The notes under the pieces are model-generated. The model was not told the DNA's origin. It did not search any database and saw only the letters and a program-made list of their open reading frames with translations. Of a stretch of 64,000 bases of DNA, positions 52,480 through 64,000 are shown piece after piece. Numbering within the stretch: position 1 is the first letter of the stretch; each line of letters starts with the position of its first letter. The DNA comes from Trichoderma breve. Lineage: Eukaryota; Ascomycota; Sordariomycetes; Hypocreales; Hypocreaceae. The DNA lies in the NCBI RefSeq assembly GCF_028502605.1, contig NC_079235.1, forward strand, positions 62,001 through 126,000, read 5' to 3'. The translations under genes were made by a program, and so were the position numbers.

Positions 52480-54708
52480 ATGTCCGCCGCCTGGCTTACG
52501 CCGCCCATCACACTGACGGGAAGTCGCGAGTTTACTTGCGACAGCTTTGGCTTCACACAGGAGCAGTGCGATTACTATCAGCAACGTTGGCATTTCTGGT
52601 AAGTAAAACCAACTCTAACAGTAACTGAGATACAACTGCTCGACGTCAATACTAAATAACTATCTCACAAGGTTCATCGCCGACCATGTCTATGCGTTGT
52701 CGACAATCGCCTTCCTATTGAGCGTCCTCGGCATCTTCGTCATTGGCAACATTGTCTCACAGTTGTTGGGACAGCGGACATGGCGCGGCTCTTCACCTTG
52801 GCAGAGAGTGATCGCAGTAACACGATACTTATCTTACCGCGGCTTCCACATCCAGACGTTGCGATGGAACTCGGCCCCCTTGGGGCTTCTGCTTCTTGCG
52901 GCTGTAGGAACTATCTTTTTCTTCTGTAAGTCGACTGCGAGGTTGGTTGGATGAGGCAGACATTGGTATTGACAAATTGACTTTTCAGGCATGGATCTGA
53001 TTCCCCAGCCCTATTACTGGCCAAGTTTGGATTTCGGCGGCTCTCCACCATTAGGCACAAGATCGGGATGGATGGCTCTGGCATGCATGCCTTTTGTCTT
53101 GTAGGTCTCTCAGATAACCCGACCCAGCAAGCACTCGTCAAAATACTAACGTTTATTCCTCCTCTTTTGCAGCGCGACAGCGACCAAGACGAACTGGATC
53201 ACACTCCTCACGGGTGTCTCGCACGAGAAGCTCCAAGTGTTCCATCGATGGATATCTTACGCCTTTTTCCTCCTCGCACTTATGCATACATTTCCCTTTA
53301 TCGTCTTTCACATAAGATTTCACGACATGGTCATGCAGTTTGAGATGGGCATGATATTTTACTGGACCGGCATCGTAGCCATCATTTTGCAGGCTTGGCT
53401 TACTTTTGCGTCTCACAGTGTGATTCGGTAGGTGGTGGAACAGAATACAACACCAAGACTACACATCTGACACATTACGCAGAAACTTGGGTTATGAATT
53501 TTTCAAAGCAACCCATTTACTCGCCGCCGCAGTATTCGTCTTGATATTCTTCTGGCATTGCGATTACACCTTGACTTCTTGGTAAGGGCAAGCTGCAGCT
53601 ATTAGTATCCCTCCGCCCCAGACACTGATGGTTCCACAGGCATTACTTCATTGCGACAGCAGCTGTGTACGTCCCTTGCTATGTTTATCCATGGGTGCGG
53701 ACTTGTTTCGAGTACGGTACGCGATCAAAGGCTCAGGTCACCGTTGAGGACGGCGGCTTCACACGCATTTCAATCCCGGCGAACTTTGCGTGGATCCCTG
53801 GTCAGCACTGCTTCCTCCGCTTCACCGGCTTTGGGTTCTTCCAATCCTTTTCGGCGCATCCATTCACAATTTGCTCTATGCCATCCAATGTAACAGAAGA
53901 AAAATCGGAGCTCATCTTCTACATTCGCCATCAGAGCGGCTTAACGGCACGTCTGTACCAGTCTGCTCTGAAAACCTCGGGTGCCTCCATTCCTGTACTT
54001 GTCGATGGTCCTTATGGAGGAATTAACCTGCAATCATATGCTCACAGCGACCATCTTCTTGTCATTGCAGGAGGATCAGGTGCGGGATGGACCTTGCCAT
54101 TCATTGAGCAGTTCATCATGTGTCAATCAAAGACAGTTGATGAAGAGCGTGGCCAAGCAGCAAACCTTGATGGCATAACAGGAAAAACGGGAGGTATTGA
54201 GGGCAGAATTCACGGCCCATTCACTCTCCGCGTCGTAGTGGCAATCCGAGACGCCACTACTCGTTCGTGGTACATAAGAACTGTCAAGAAGCTGCTATCT
54301 CGATACGAGAGACTGGAGTCAATTTCCAATATTCGTATCCAATTACACTTAACTGGGGAGGCTGCACAAGAGGTAGATCTGGCTGATAAAACTCTTGACC
54401 TTCCAGCGGATTTAAGTAAGTCTGCCTCATTGCCAGAGAACATCATTGCCCAAGATGGCAGAACAGAGACTACGGCATCGGCACTGTTCGACGAGCAACT
54501 CGACGGACGGCCTCAACTACCGCTGATTGTCCAAGAAGAGGTAGCAATAACAGCAAATGGAGGGGAGTCACTTGCTGTCTTTGTTTGCGGGCCGGTTACT
54601 ATGCAAGATGATGTTCGAAATGCTGTTGCGGATGCAAACCTAAATATCCTCAAAGGCTCTAGGTCTGGAGGAGTATATTTGCATTCTGAGCATTTCTCTT
54701 GGGCATAA
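52480..54708 (+). CDS. Ferric/cupric reductase transmembrane protein
   Basis: The model is join(52480..52598,52672..52925,52989..53100,53173..53427,53483..53581,53640..54708), 635 aa in six exons. The membrane half carries the paired heme histidines of the FRE/NOX superfamily: HRWISYAFFLLALMHTFP and HLLAAAVFVLIFFWH. The cytosolic half has the FAD site HPFTICSMP, the NADPH glycine motif IAGGSGAG and the closing FVCGPVTMQDDVR. It moves electrons from NADPH through FAD and two hemes to extracellular Fe(III) or Cu(II). Its divergence from a Ctr transporter suggests Cu(II) reduction before uptake. The N terminus is short and Cys-containing (TCDSFGFTQEQCDYYQ). Confidence 0.93.
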
Positions 54709-56341
54709 ATAGTTATCGCTCTTTATAATTACAATATTAAATCGTCCATCAGGAGGAGCATAGCCTTCCTCTAATTCAGCTATTACAGTTTTTCTGACCC
54801 TCTTTTATATACATTTAACGTCCATATATACACATGATCAAATTACAACTAAAATCTCAAGGAAGCAGTAGAGACATTGTGTTTCAACTCTTCAGACTAA
54901 GCCGCTCTTACAATCTCTTTTTCAATGTGCTGGACTGCCTCTGTCTCGTATAATGCAAATGCATCAACCATGTTGAGGACCATAGCTGGCTAATCAAGCG
55001 ATCAGTTGGTCATCTTTGCTTCTCTTCAATGTTTCAGCAATAAGCCAAGGACACGAGTTTTCTCTAATATCTCGGCCTTTTTTTTTTCGTTCTTTTCTCG
55101 GCAGCCATAGAGGTCTATAAAATTATTTTGCGACTGTTAACACACCGTAGCCCGTTTATAAGGATGCGCGTAGTTTAATGACCCCCCGGGCATGCTTAGA
55201 TCAAAGTAATGCAGCGCTAGAACGACTAGAGGATAGTAACATTTACACAATCTGATGGAGATGTCTCGCACTATACGAAAGCAAAAAGTACACGAATTAT
55301 CAGGTCCTTGCTTAGCCACCATTGTATCGTAGCTCTAATATAGCTGGGTCTCTTGATGGATAGACTCAACTAGCTGTGAACGGCCTTGTGTGCGTTGAGA
55401 TAATTCTTCGGAAAGGCCGAACGAAGGAGTGTCCGAGCAAAGACGGCACCTGCCTCAATTCCAGGCTGCCATGTCAGGCTCATCCCCCTCTGCGCCACAG
55501 ATCTTTATCTACAATGTTGTCTAACGCAAGAAAGGGAAACTGGAGTAATTCTATGACCCATCCCAGAATATGTATACTCTGTACCTCTTCTTCGGCTGGT
55601 TCACGGTAGAGAATACTTCCCACCATCCTAAAAACCATCAATTATGAACTTGGTCAGTTAATCATTAGCCGGCAGGTTGACTAAGTGGCCGGACCATTAG
55701 GCCTCCATTGCTTAATAGTCAACCCGCCGAGCACCAGCAAAAGAATGAAGCCTAAGAGATAATGTTGCCCGCTGATCTAATTCGTATTGTACCATATTTG
55801 CTCCATAGCAATGGCGCAATCTTGACGATATGGCAGAGAGGTTTAGCCAAAGTACCATAGAGGGAGGGAACCAAGAGTTGGTAATCACGCTTTATGTATC
55901 TGCAACAAGCCGATCTTCCGATAGTACCTCTTATGTCCGGTACCACCATTAGGGATTTTAGTGCTTAGTGTGGTTATTAAGATTACGGCCTGACTCCTTT
56001 ATCAATGATGCCGATTCTCCAGTGACCACGCGCATAGTGGAGAAGCAGGGACTGTTAAGGCTGTGCTGAAGATGTCCGTAGGGACGGAATCTCCATCACG
56101 TGTAATCACTTTTGACAGCTAGGTGAGCGGTGACGACCAAATACCCCTACAGCAATTGCGAAGTCGGTAGTCCTCCTTAGACATGAACTATAAATTCAGT
56201 GCCTGCCTTCTCCTTCATCGCTTCTTAAAACTTACCAATTCCTCAAACTTCCCATTTATAATAGATACATTATCCTATAAGATCAATTTCTACTTTCACA
56301 GCCACATTGACCTCCTATTACAAAAAAAAACACATTTCAAG
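54709..56341. other. Intergenic, no gene seen
   Basis: About 1.6 kb, AT-rich, with no convincing reading frame or RNA gene. The last 60 bp before 56342 are CA/A-rich (a run of nine A, then ACACATTTCAAG) and look like a strong fungal 5' leader. Confidence 0.5.
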
Positions 56342-56503
56342 ATGCTTATTTATTCTGCTGTCAAGAAGTACAGGAATAGCAAAGCTCAAAAGGAAAGAGA
56401 GCAACGTGAGAGAGCCCAGCAATCGGGACAAACTGCCTACAACACCAGCAGCCGACCTAGTCACAATGTTAGGATGACCCAAGCTGCCAATCAGGTTGGT
56501 TAA
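56342..56503 (+). CDS. Small basic protein of unknown function
   Basis: 53 aa (MLIYSAVKKYRNSKAQKERE...). It opens with a short hydrophobic/basic helix and continues with a charged, Q/R/E-rich helix suited to coiled coil, then a Ser/Thr/Asn-rich tail. A good leader precedes the ATG. A possible intron (donor 56495, acceptor 56557) would change the last residues to a few glutamines. I do not recognise a family; short fungal proteins of the SAVKKYR type exist. Confidence rests on the leader, the start context and amphipathic composition. Confidence 0.5.
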   Translation: MLIYSAVKKYRNSKAQKEREQRERAQQSGQTAYNTSSRPSHNVRMTQAANQVG

Positions 56504-57527
56504 ACTTATATTCAATCCTTCTGAGTGGAATCAGTAAGACTTTTGAGGGCTGATCAGCAGCAACAATAGCAAGATCAACAGCCACGTCAGCGTTGAATAG
56601 CACTGTCTGAGGGAAGAGAGCAGCAGTTTTGCGCTTCGGTGATACACTTGAGGATCGTAGGTAAAGGTAGATGCACTGAAAGAGAAGGTGGTGGGTAAGG
56701 CAGCGGGCAAGAGAGTGTAATGGGGGATAAAGGGTGGTGAGATGAAGAGAGAGTAGTAATTGCAGCGAAAATAATAATAAAATTTACTTTATCGGTCACA
56801 CTATGCGGTAAACGGTTGGAGTGAGCGACATTCGGGGAAACGAAGCAAACTTTGATACAGCGTAGTTAAGAACTGAGTTACCCAAGTTTTCCAAAGTGAG
56901 GTTGGAGCTATAATAGTCATGCCAACTTCTTCTGTTGTTTGATGCAAAGGAATCGGTATTAGTCGCCGTCTCGCATGAGTTTCCAAATGGGGAGAAAAAC
57001 GGGGTCTCATAGGCGAGACACGTATTATCCGCTTATGGAGTCATGCAACCCGTATCAGCTATGACTCTGACATACGATTGGCTGCTACCGGAACGACCTG
57101 CTTATTTCCTTCCGGGCATATCCAATCACAGTTAACAAGAGGGACCATTTCGATGCTAACTATATACGGCTAGCTAACATGCAACTTGAGTCAATCGGTT
57201 TGCCTGCTCAGAAGATTGTTGAACAATGAGCGGAAGATTATTACAAAGATTACGATAGTATTAGAGACCGAATACAAAAGCTATCCGGCACTTGAATGAA
57301 GTAAAATGAAAGGTCTATCTATATGTTATAGCGACATGAGAAATAAGTGAATATACATTTTTATTTGAGGAAATGATTAATGCAGTAGTTATTCTGTATA
57401 GGGTAAATGAAACACGATTGAGATATAATAAAAGACCAGAAGATAAAAATATAACAATGCTAAAAGAGAGACCTAGGGTCTTTGAGAGAAAATGCTTGAA
57501 ATTCTCTTCATAGTACCCACACAGTTG
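56504..57527. other. Intergenic, AT-rich
   Basis: About 1 kb. A GA-rich/CT-rich asymmetric stretch lies at about 56660-56760. No gene recognised. Confidence 0.5.
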
Positions 57528-58319
57528 TTATTTTAACGCTGAAAATCGAGCCATTGGCTGCATCTCCTCGCCTGTTTGCTCAACAAAGCCGGTATGAATG
57601 GTGAAGCCCAGAATTTCGCAGATAAGCGTCACAGTGACCTCCATTGCCGTAGACATTCCAAGTAAGAGCCAGGCACTGGTATGAACGCCACCAAAGACGA
57701 GACTGCAGGAGTAAGCAAGGCGTACTAGAACAAAAGGAATGCATATGACAATTGCAAAGAGAATGCGCCTTTCGCCTTGGATGATATAGTCCCGATTCTT
57801 GTATACAAGTAAGATTTCCAGGATCAAGAGCCCTATGACGGCAGCTATAATGCCCGTTCCGACATAGCTGGGAGTAACGTAATGAGTAACTGGGCTTCCA
57901 TTGGTGAGAGTGTAACTCGACTGTGTTCCGCCAATGATCACCAGAACCATGCCAGCCAGCATAAGAAGCTCAAGAAGACGGCGGTGAGTAGATTTGATAA
58001 GAAGCGGACCTTGATTGCCAATAGAGTCGATAAGGCGGCCGAGGAGTCCATGTAAAGTAAGAACCAGAGGACCGAGGCCAACACCAAGAAGGATTAACCA
58101 GCCAATGTACAGACTCTGGTTGGTTGGTAGCGAAATGGTTGCCAGTCGCATAGCATCGCCAATGATGCGAGCAAGAGACAGCATAATAAGGAAACGCCAG
58201 CCGGCACTTCTGCCAAAACCGTGTTTGCGACACAGGAAGATGGCACCACCAAGGTACAGGCAGTAGATGGCAATTTCGCCGCAGGCAATGCCATCATATG
58301 CATCAAAAGGGCGGCTCAT
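57528..58319 (-). CDS. Seven-helix membrane protein, DUF7702-like
   Basis: Single exon, 263 aa. About seven hydrophobic helices alternate with short polar loops, starting DGIACGEIAIYCLYLGG. FLIMLSLARIIGDAMRLATIS is the family-like second/third helix segment, and the acidic ICEILGFTIHTGF is near the end. The topology resembles a rhodopsin or PTH11-like receptor, but I see no retinal lysine or CFEM domain. Fungal genomes hold many such DUF7702 proteins, of unknown role. No signal peptide before helix 1. Function not known. Confidence 0.8.
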   Translation of the reverse strand: MSRPFDAYDGIACGEIAIYCLYLGGAIFLCRKHGFGRSAGWRFLIMLSLARIIGDAMRLATISLPTNQSLYIGWLILLGVGLGPLVLTLHGLLGRLIDSIGNQGPLLIKSTHRRLLELLMLAGMVLVIIGGTQSSYTLTNGSPVTHYVTPSYVGTGIIAAVIGLLILEILLVYKNRDYIIQGERRILFAIVICIPFVLVRLAYSCSLVFGGVHTSAWLLLGMSTAMEVTVTLICEILGFTIHTGFVEQTGEEMQPMARFSALK

Positions 58320-59235
58320 TGCTTCCGCTATGGAGTAGTGAATGTAATGGAAGTTTGTAATTATATGTATCAGATAATACGCCGTGGGTTTGGACGTAAC
58401 GAATCAAAGAAGCTGAAAGACAGGTAGTGAAAAGAAATCTCGAGTCAGAACGGAGCATGAATTGTATTTTATAAAGAACAAGAGTGAGGTGAAGTGATGA
58501 TTGTATCCATCCCTTACGATAGACACAGACATTAAGCACTGTCAGTAAAAGATACCTGTGCTGCGCTAGCTACTGTCTGAGCCACCTTCAATATCTCCAT
58601 ACATGACCTTCGACAAGGCACGATGATATCAAGCGACTAGCAACAAATGCCGAATCGTATCCATAAACTGTAACGACAATGATGCAGTAACCAAGTCATC
58701 CAAAGCGAGTCAGTGGAAGGCCAATTTTAAGCATGCCGGGGCGCAGGTAGCAATTTACCTCGGCTAGGTCAAAAGATGCCAATGAGCAACATTGATTGGC
58801 TATACCCGATGCTACATTTACATGTCCCCGGGCATGTCCAATCTGCAAAATTCTCAAAAGTATACGACTCCTGTAAAAGTTCCAATCTAGCAACCGCAAA
58901 GTCGGCGTGGAAGAAGTGCTCCACACTGTCGGCAATCATGGGTGCCGACATTCCTATTCCACATCAGCCGGGACCCGCGTTGCCGCTACGTCAACGTTGT
59001 GGCTATGTTTAAGTCAAGAGACTATGCCTATGTAGGTATGCAGGTGCTCGCGAAATGGTTGCGAGACACGTCCAATCCCTTTTTGATCTTCGAAAGGGAT
59101 TCTCACGAAATTTTACTCTCCGCACGGATTCAAGCAACAGCTCCCTCGGGCATTCCGTATACAAATCCTTGTGGACTTTGTCGGTCGCTAACAACGCACT
59201 CTTTTGACTCTGGCGAGCCGACTTCGCTGAGGAGT
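58320..59235. other. Intergenic, divergent promoter
   Basis: About 900 bp between the membrane protein (minus) and the regulator (plus). Short open frames exist on both strands from 58700 to 59320 but share no recognisable motif. Confidence 0.45.
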
Positions 59236-61444
59236 ATGGAGAATACATCGACGCCTCTGGTGCCGTCCCCTGACCCATTGTCAGTGTCTTTGTCACGCTT
59301 TGCAGTACGCACCAATCCAATTGAGATGGCTTGACGATATGCAGAAGTAGTAGCTAAATAACCGTGCAGTGTGATTTCTGCAGAGAGAAAAAAATCAAGT
59401 AAGCCATACTGGAGTGAGTAAATCTGTAAGGTTGGTAATCTGTCCGTCCACAGCTAAGCTAGGATAGGTGCTCTCGTGAACAGCCGAAGTGTGCCACTTG
59501 CCGCCCTTGGCCTGGCAAGTGTGTCTATTCCAAAGGAGTTTCGGCTCCAAGATACCAAACGGGAGCCTCAAGGTACGTGGTTTCGGAGATTTGGATCTAT
59601 TTGTTGTACTTATTCGTCTGGAAGCGCGGATAACAGGATCCTATACCCAACAAAGAAAGACTTAGACAGTTTTCAGGAGCGCCTCAGTCGTATAGAGGTA
59701 GCTCTTGAGAAACTGGCCCGCGCTGTGGATAGTTTAAGTCCTAATGTGAACAGGGTAGATGCCACGATCGCATCCGAAAAAAGTTCACGATTTGAAACAA
59801 TCCAATATCAATCAGTTGATGGAGAAGAGACTAACACTCAAACACCTCCTAACCAAAATCTGCTATTTGTTCCACCTGCAAATATCTCCATAGATGTGGA
59901 AATCCTTAATAGTAACGCAAGTCTATTATCCTATCAACAGCCTGGTTCTGGAAGTCTCCAATATCATCCTAGCCCATTAATACGAGCTAGTCTGGACGCA
60001 AGCTGTGACATTTCTCTGTTGGGAAATGAGGCAGTAGCTGGCTTTTTTATTCCATCAAGAGCTCTTGGATATACGCTTATTAGTCGTAAGTATATTGCAT
60101 TGTGTAATCTTTGCCGCCAAGATGCTGAATAATGAGTTTCTCCAAGGGTCTCTGAATGTCTCTAACCTGGCTGACCTGATCGCCATCAAGCCTTCTGACC
60201 AGATCTTGATGGAAGTTGTTTTTGAGCCTGCATCAGTTACCCAGCGCAGTTGGGTACTTTACATTAATTTTATATTCCTCATCATCTCCAACAAGGACCA
60301 GACACTTAGCCACCTCACCACATCATTCCGGCATAACATTCGACTTGCCTTAGATGATGCCAAAATATTCCTAGAACCAAACGAGGTGAATGTTCAAGCC
60401 TTGACCATGCTTTCTTGCCTTGGAGAGGATTATACTTCTCCTAGCCTATCGTGGATGCTTGCTAGCCACGCCTGCCGACAGGCACAAGCCCTAAACCTAC
60501 ACCTCACGGAGCAGCACTACTCCACAGAACAACAGCGCCGACTGACTCTCTTTTGGGTACTATTCATGGTTGATAAAGCATGCTCCTTGGCTTTTGGTCA
60601 CCCAATATTATTACCAAGTAAACTGTATGAAAATGTGCCTTTGCCTGATTTCCAGCATCTCCTAAAATTTCGCCCCCGACATGGGCAGTTCAACAATGCT
60701 CATTCACAGCCTTATTCGTCAACATTTGGCGCCCACTTCTTGACTCAAAATATCAAGTTGGCAAGATTAACTGGTTTAATCCTTCATATCCCGATTAATG
60801 GCGCTCAATACGGTGGTAGGGAGGGCTTAATATCGTATCTGGATGATTGGGACGTGTCAACAAGACAGGTATGCCACAGCTTTATATCGAACTCTCAAAT
60901 TCCGAGCTCACATTCTATAGATCTTATCAGAAGCTCGGGAGCTTGAAGCCGACAATGCCAGTGAAGAACAGCTTCGTGGAATGTCTCTTGCAATTCGACT
61001 CATGAGGTTCAAGTATTTACATATCCTCGTCTTGACATTACCAGAAGATGTCCAATACACTACTCTCCGACTCGAGTCCTCGCGGGAGGCTCTGTCCCTT
61101 CTTCCACACCTTTCGAGTAAACACCATGTATATAGAGGAATATTCTGGTGAGAAAGCTTGATTCATTACTGCTAATGGTAAACTAACTTCGTATCGTTAG
61201 GACACTCCTTTATTACCCTTTTACCTCATTTTTCGTGGTTTTCAACCATATTACGTGTAATCCAGAGGCACCAACCACCAGCGAAGATTTAGATCTATTA
61301 AACACAACGCTGTCATATTTCCAGTCGATGAAGGCAAAACTACACACCCAATCTGTTGTTCCATCTGAGTTGGAGAAAATGGTCGAATCATTTATTCAGC
61401 TTGCACGCTCAGCCGTCTCGAAAGACACATCAAGCTGCACTTAA
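59236..61444 (+). CDS. Zn2Cys6 transcription factor, seven exons
   Basis: The model is join(59236..59304,59370..59398,59468..59572,59625..60085,60147..60868,60921..61147,61201..61444), 618 aa. The zinc cluster is split over small exons, one only 29 nt: CDFCREKKIK joins to CSREQPKCATCRPWPGKC, giving the perfect spacing C-x2-C-x6-C-x6-C-x2-C-x6-C right after a 23-residue leader. A coiled-coil segment follows (DLDSFQERLSRIEVALEKLARAVDSL). The middle homology region shows ASHACRQAQALNLH, RRLTLFWVLFMVDKACSLAFG and a downstream helical domain. All seven exons keep one frame. The first exon rests on donor GTACGC and is the least certain. The target is unknown; the nearest gene is a calcium ATPase, convergent with it. 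Confidence 0.82.
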
Positions 61445-61591
61445 ATATCTCAGAACTCAATAGGACAACTAAAAGAGGCTCTATATATGTGAGCAATGTC
61501 GCAATACCGGAATTGGGGGTCATCTCAGTACTTCACCAGAGAATAGAACCAACGACAATAGCGTAGGGGAAATAATGACTAGGGAATATAA

Positions 61592-64000
61592 CTACTTGCG
61601 CCTAATTATTTTAATAATCTTATAACAACACTTTCGTAAGGCTTCATCGGGAAGTAAGCGAATGAGAATACCCACGGGAATTGAGCCAACACCTAAGCCA
61701 ATAGAGATGGCCCATTGCTCACCAGTGAGCCGGACGACGACAAACGCCTCACCACCAACATAAATAATAATTAATTGCCCACCGACCATAATCGACATCA
61801 TCACCATGAACAGCCAATTGTGGTGCAAACCCTCGAAGATGTTCAGCTTGTTATCGATGCGACGGCTGTTTATGAGCTTGAAGATTTGCATTAAAACAAA
61901 CACGTTGAAAATAAGAGTTCTTAACTGGGACTCTGGGTAACCGAGGCCAGATCCGGCAAACCATAGTACGAAGCAAACAATCAGCTGGTAGATGGATTGG
62001 CCGATGATCATCTTCCACATGATGAAGCTAATAAGAGAAGCTGTCCGCGGCTCTGGTTTACGTTGAAGTACGCTTCCTGTTGGTGGATCTGTCGCAAGTG
62101 CAAGCGCCGCAAATGTGTCCATAATGAGATTAACCCACAGCAGTTGTACTGCGTTGAGCACTGCAGTTTCGTTGTTATCGGATACAGCCGTAACAAATGT
62201 TATGATAACTGCTGTGATGTTGACAGTGAGTTGGAACTGCAAAAATTTCTTCACGGAGTCGTTAACGGCCCGCCCCCAACCAAGTGCCTTAACAATAGAC
62301 GTAAAGTTATCATCCATCAAGATAATATCAGATGCCTCTTTAGCGACTTCTGTTCCAGATAAGCCCATGGAAAAGCCCACATCAGCGGCCTTCAGAGCCG
62401 GCGCATCATTCGTACCATCCCCTGTCACTGCGACAATCTCACCGAGGCTCTGTAGAGTTTTGACGAGGATGCGTTTATCTTCCGGGCTGGACCTGGCCAA
62501 AACACAGATATCTTTGGCAACCTCTTCTTTTTCTTTATCAGGTAGTCGGCGAAAGTCTTGTCCTTCCATCACCAAGCCTTCTTCTCCAGATGAAGTTTTC
62601 AATATGCCACATTCTCTCCCGACTGCTCTTGCTGTCTCAATATTGTCACCGGTCACCATCTTGACTGACACTGATGCTCTTCGGCAAGCTTCGACCGCAG
62701 CAGGGACTCCTTGTCTAACAGGATCTCGAATCCCCACAACGCCAACCCACGTCATATCTTGAAGAAGATCGGGAAGCTCAATATCGTTAGAACCCGTTGA
62801 GCTGTCGTCTGCTTGGAGCCAATGCGGGGGCCACTCCTGGAAGTCGACATATGAAAGAGCCAAAGTTCGTAATGATTGCGTCGTAAAGCCATATATGATA
62901 TGTCTGATAGTATCTTTCTGGTATTCCGACATCGGTACCTGTGATATACATTTCGATACTTCAAACAGTGAGGTGCTGCATTCTGCTAAGACAACTTCCG
63001 GAGCTCCCTTCACAAATAATCGATACTTTGCTTCGCCTTTGCAAATATCCGATTGAGACAGCTTGATTACTGCTCCCATGCATTTGTGCTCTGATTTAAA
63101 TGGGAACAGCTGCTCTAGAGAGCTGTTGGCACGTTCCAAAGAGGCTGGACCAAGTCCAAAATATCGACGAACCCAATCAAGGAGGGCTGTCTCTGTTTTA
63201 GTTCCCACAAATACCATCCTGCCGTTCTCTTCACTCTCAAAAGCAGTAGTGTTTACTGCAAGAGCGGTCTTTAGTAGATTTTGAACCTCCGTACAGAGCT
63301 TTGAAGACAATTGGTCTACAGAAATCTGTTCATATTCCTGCATCTCCACATGTGCCGACGATGCGCTGGCTGATCTTTTAGACTTCGTTTGAGAATGCTG
63401 TGTACGAAGCGCACTATCATCAAGTCCAAGTTGTTGATTCTTATCACCAAATAGCAGTGGCTCGCGGCCTAGTGCACCGGTGACCACAGTCATAGCGTTT
63501 TCTGTGAGGGTGCCTGTTTTATCTGAGCAGATTACGGTGGCATTTCCCATTGTTTCGCATGATTGAAGGTGGCGAACGAGATTATTTTCTCTTGTCATGC
63601 GCTTGGTAGCGAACGCCAGCGACAGTGTCACCGCCAGTGGGAGTCCTTCAGGGACAGCCACGACAATGATGGTGATGGCCATGACAAGAATATGTAGAAA
63701 GTCTTGTGCTTTCTCTTCTGGAGACCCATCGTTTCCGGGCAGTCTGATCAGAAACTCGATAAAAAGGACGGTGAACAACAAGCACCCCGCCCCGCCTCCA
63801 AGTTTTGCGATGTAACCTAGAGTATATACTCATTAGCCTCCTATTGCTCAAATATCCGAGGCTGTAATTAATCGTATGGAACCAAGCAGTGCTTACCAGC
63901 CAGAACATTCAGTTTTTGTTGCAGGGGCGTAGGCCCAGGATCCTCCGATAGTGACATCATGGTCCGACCGTGACTTGAGTTCTGCCCAACGGAAGTGACG
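61592..64000 (-). CDS. PMCA-type calcium-transporting P-type ATPase, 5' end outside window
   Basis: The visible model is complement(join(61592..63816,63897..>64000)), running off the right edge. It is a P-type IIB Ca2+ ATPase that pumps cytosolic Ca2+ outward or into the vacuole. Visible in order: helix 4 VAVPEGLPLAVTLSLAFATK, phosphorylation site CSDKTGTLTEN, nucleotide-binding FPFKSEHKCMGAV and VKGAPEVVL, hinge KMVTGDN and VTGDGTNDAPALK, and helices 5-10 with LLWVNLIMDTFAALALATDPP. A long Ser-rich insertion follows the phosphorylation domain. The exon before the 80-nt intron holds part of the actuator region (MMSLSEDPGPTPLQQKLN). The short C terminus ends KIIRRK without a clear calmodulin site. 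Confidence 0.94.

Noticed and set aside
58696..59320. Several 60-130 aa frames on both strands
   Set aside because: No conserved motif and no splice structure joining them; the region is better explained as a promoter, and its right end holds the first exon of the regulator.
59476..60132. Regulator that seems to lack a DNA-binding domain
   Set aside because: Upstream micro-exons in another frame restore a perfect Zn2Cys6 cluster.
62115..62762. 215-aa plus-strand frame opposite the calcium ATPase
   Set aside because: Antisense shadow of invariant P-type ATPase motifs.

Overview
The window is nuclear DNA of a filamentous ascomycete. Genes carry short introns (about 46-100 nt) with GT...AG ends and CTAAC/CTGAC-like branch sites, and the families are typical of fungi: Zn2Cys6 regulators, AA9 monooxygenase, CBM1 domains. 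The Cip1-like and Cel61A-like proteins look very close to those I remember from Trichoderma reesei, so I infer a Trichoderma or close hypocrealean relative. All exon models were joined by eye from splice signals and reading frame; no database was searched.

Layout. (1) 1-5951: the 3' part of an amidohydrolase, a fused fumarylacetoacetate-hydrolase/alpha-beta-hydrolase gene, and a five-exon extended SDR whose catalytic Tyr reads as His. (2) 6909-15094: a Dal81/TamA-like Zn2Cys6 regulator divergent from an intronless 1830-aa urea amidolyase, with GATA-factor sites between them. (3) 16079-26131: a compact sugar cluster of Zn2Cys6 regulator, ADP-ribosylglycohydrolase-fold protein, sugar transporter and intracellular GH78 alpha-L-rhamnosidase. 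(4) 27307-36668: a plant-cell-wall island of secreted GH3 beta-glucosidase, Cip1, AA9 LPMO (Cel61A-like) and GH16 glucanase, with TATA boxes and GGCTAA/GGCWWW (Xyr1-type) sites. (5) 36669-40362: a gene-poor AT-rich stretch.

(6) 40363-50505: beta-carbonic anhydrase, cytochrome P450, methyltransferase, MFS exporter, opine-dehydrogenase-like enzyme and a trichothecene-3-O-acetyltransferase-like acyltransferase. This resembles a secondary-metabolite cluster without PKS, NRPS or terpene synthase. (7) 50842-54708: a Ctr copper transporter divergent from a six-exon ferric/cupric reductase. (8) 56342-64000: a tiny basic protein, a seven-helix DUF7702-like membrane protein, a seven-exon Zn2Cys6 regulator, and the 3' part of a PMCA-type calcium ATPase.

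The best candidate for an undescribed system is the opine-dehydrogenase-centred cluster (6) lying next to the copper/iron acquisition pair (7). An opine-type metabolite, perhaps a metallophore, is a testable hypothesis. Second is the rhamnoside cluster, in which an ADP-ribosylglycohydrolase fold with a C-terminal beta-sandwich may have been recruited to sugar chemistry.
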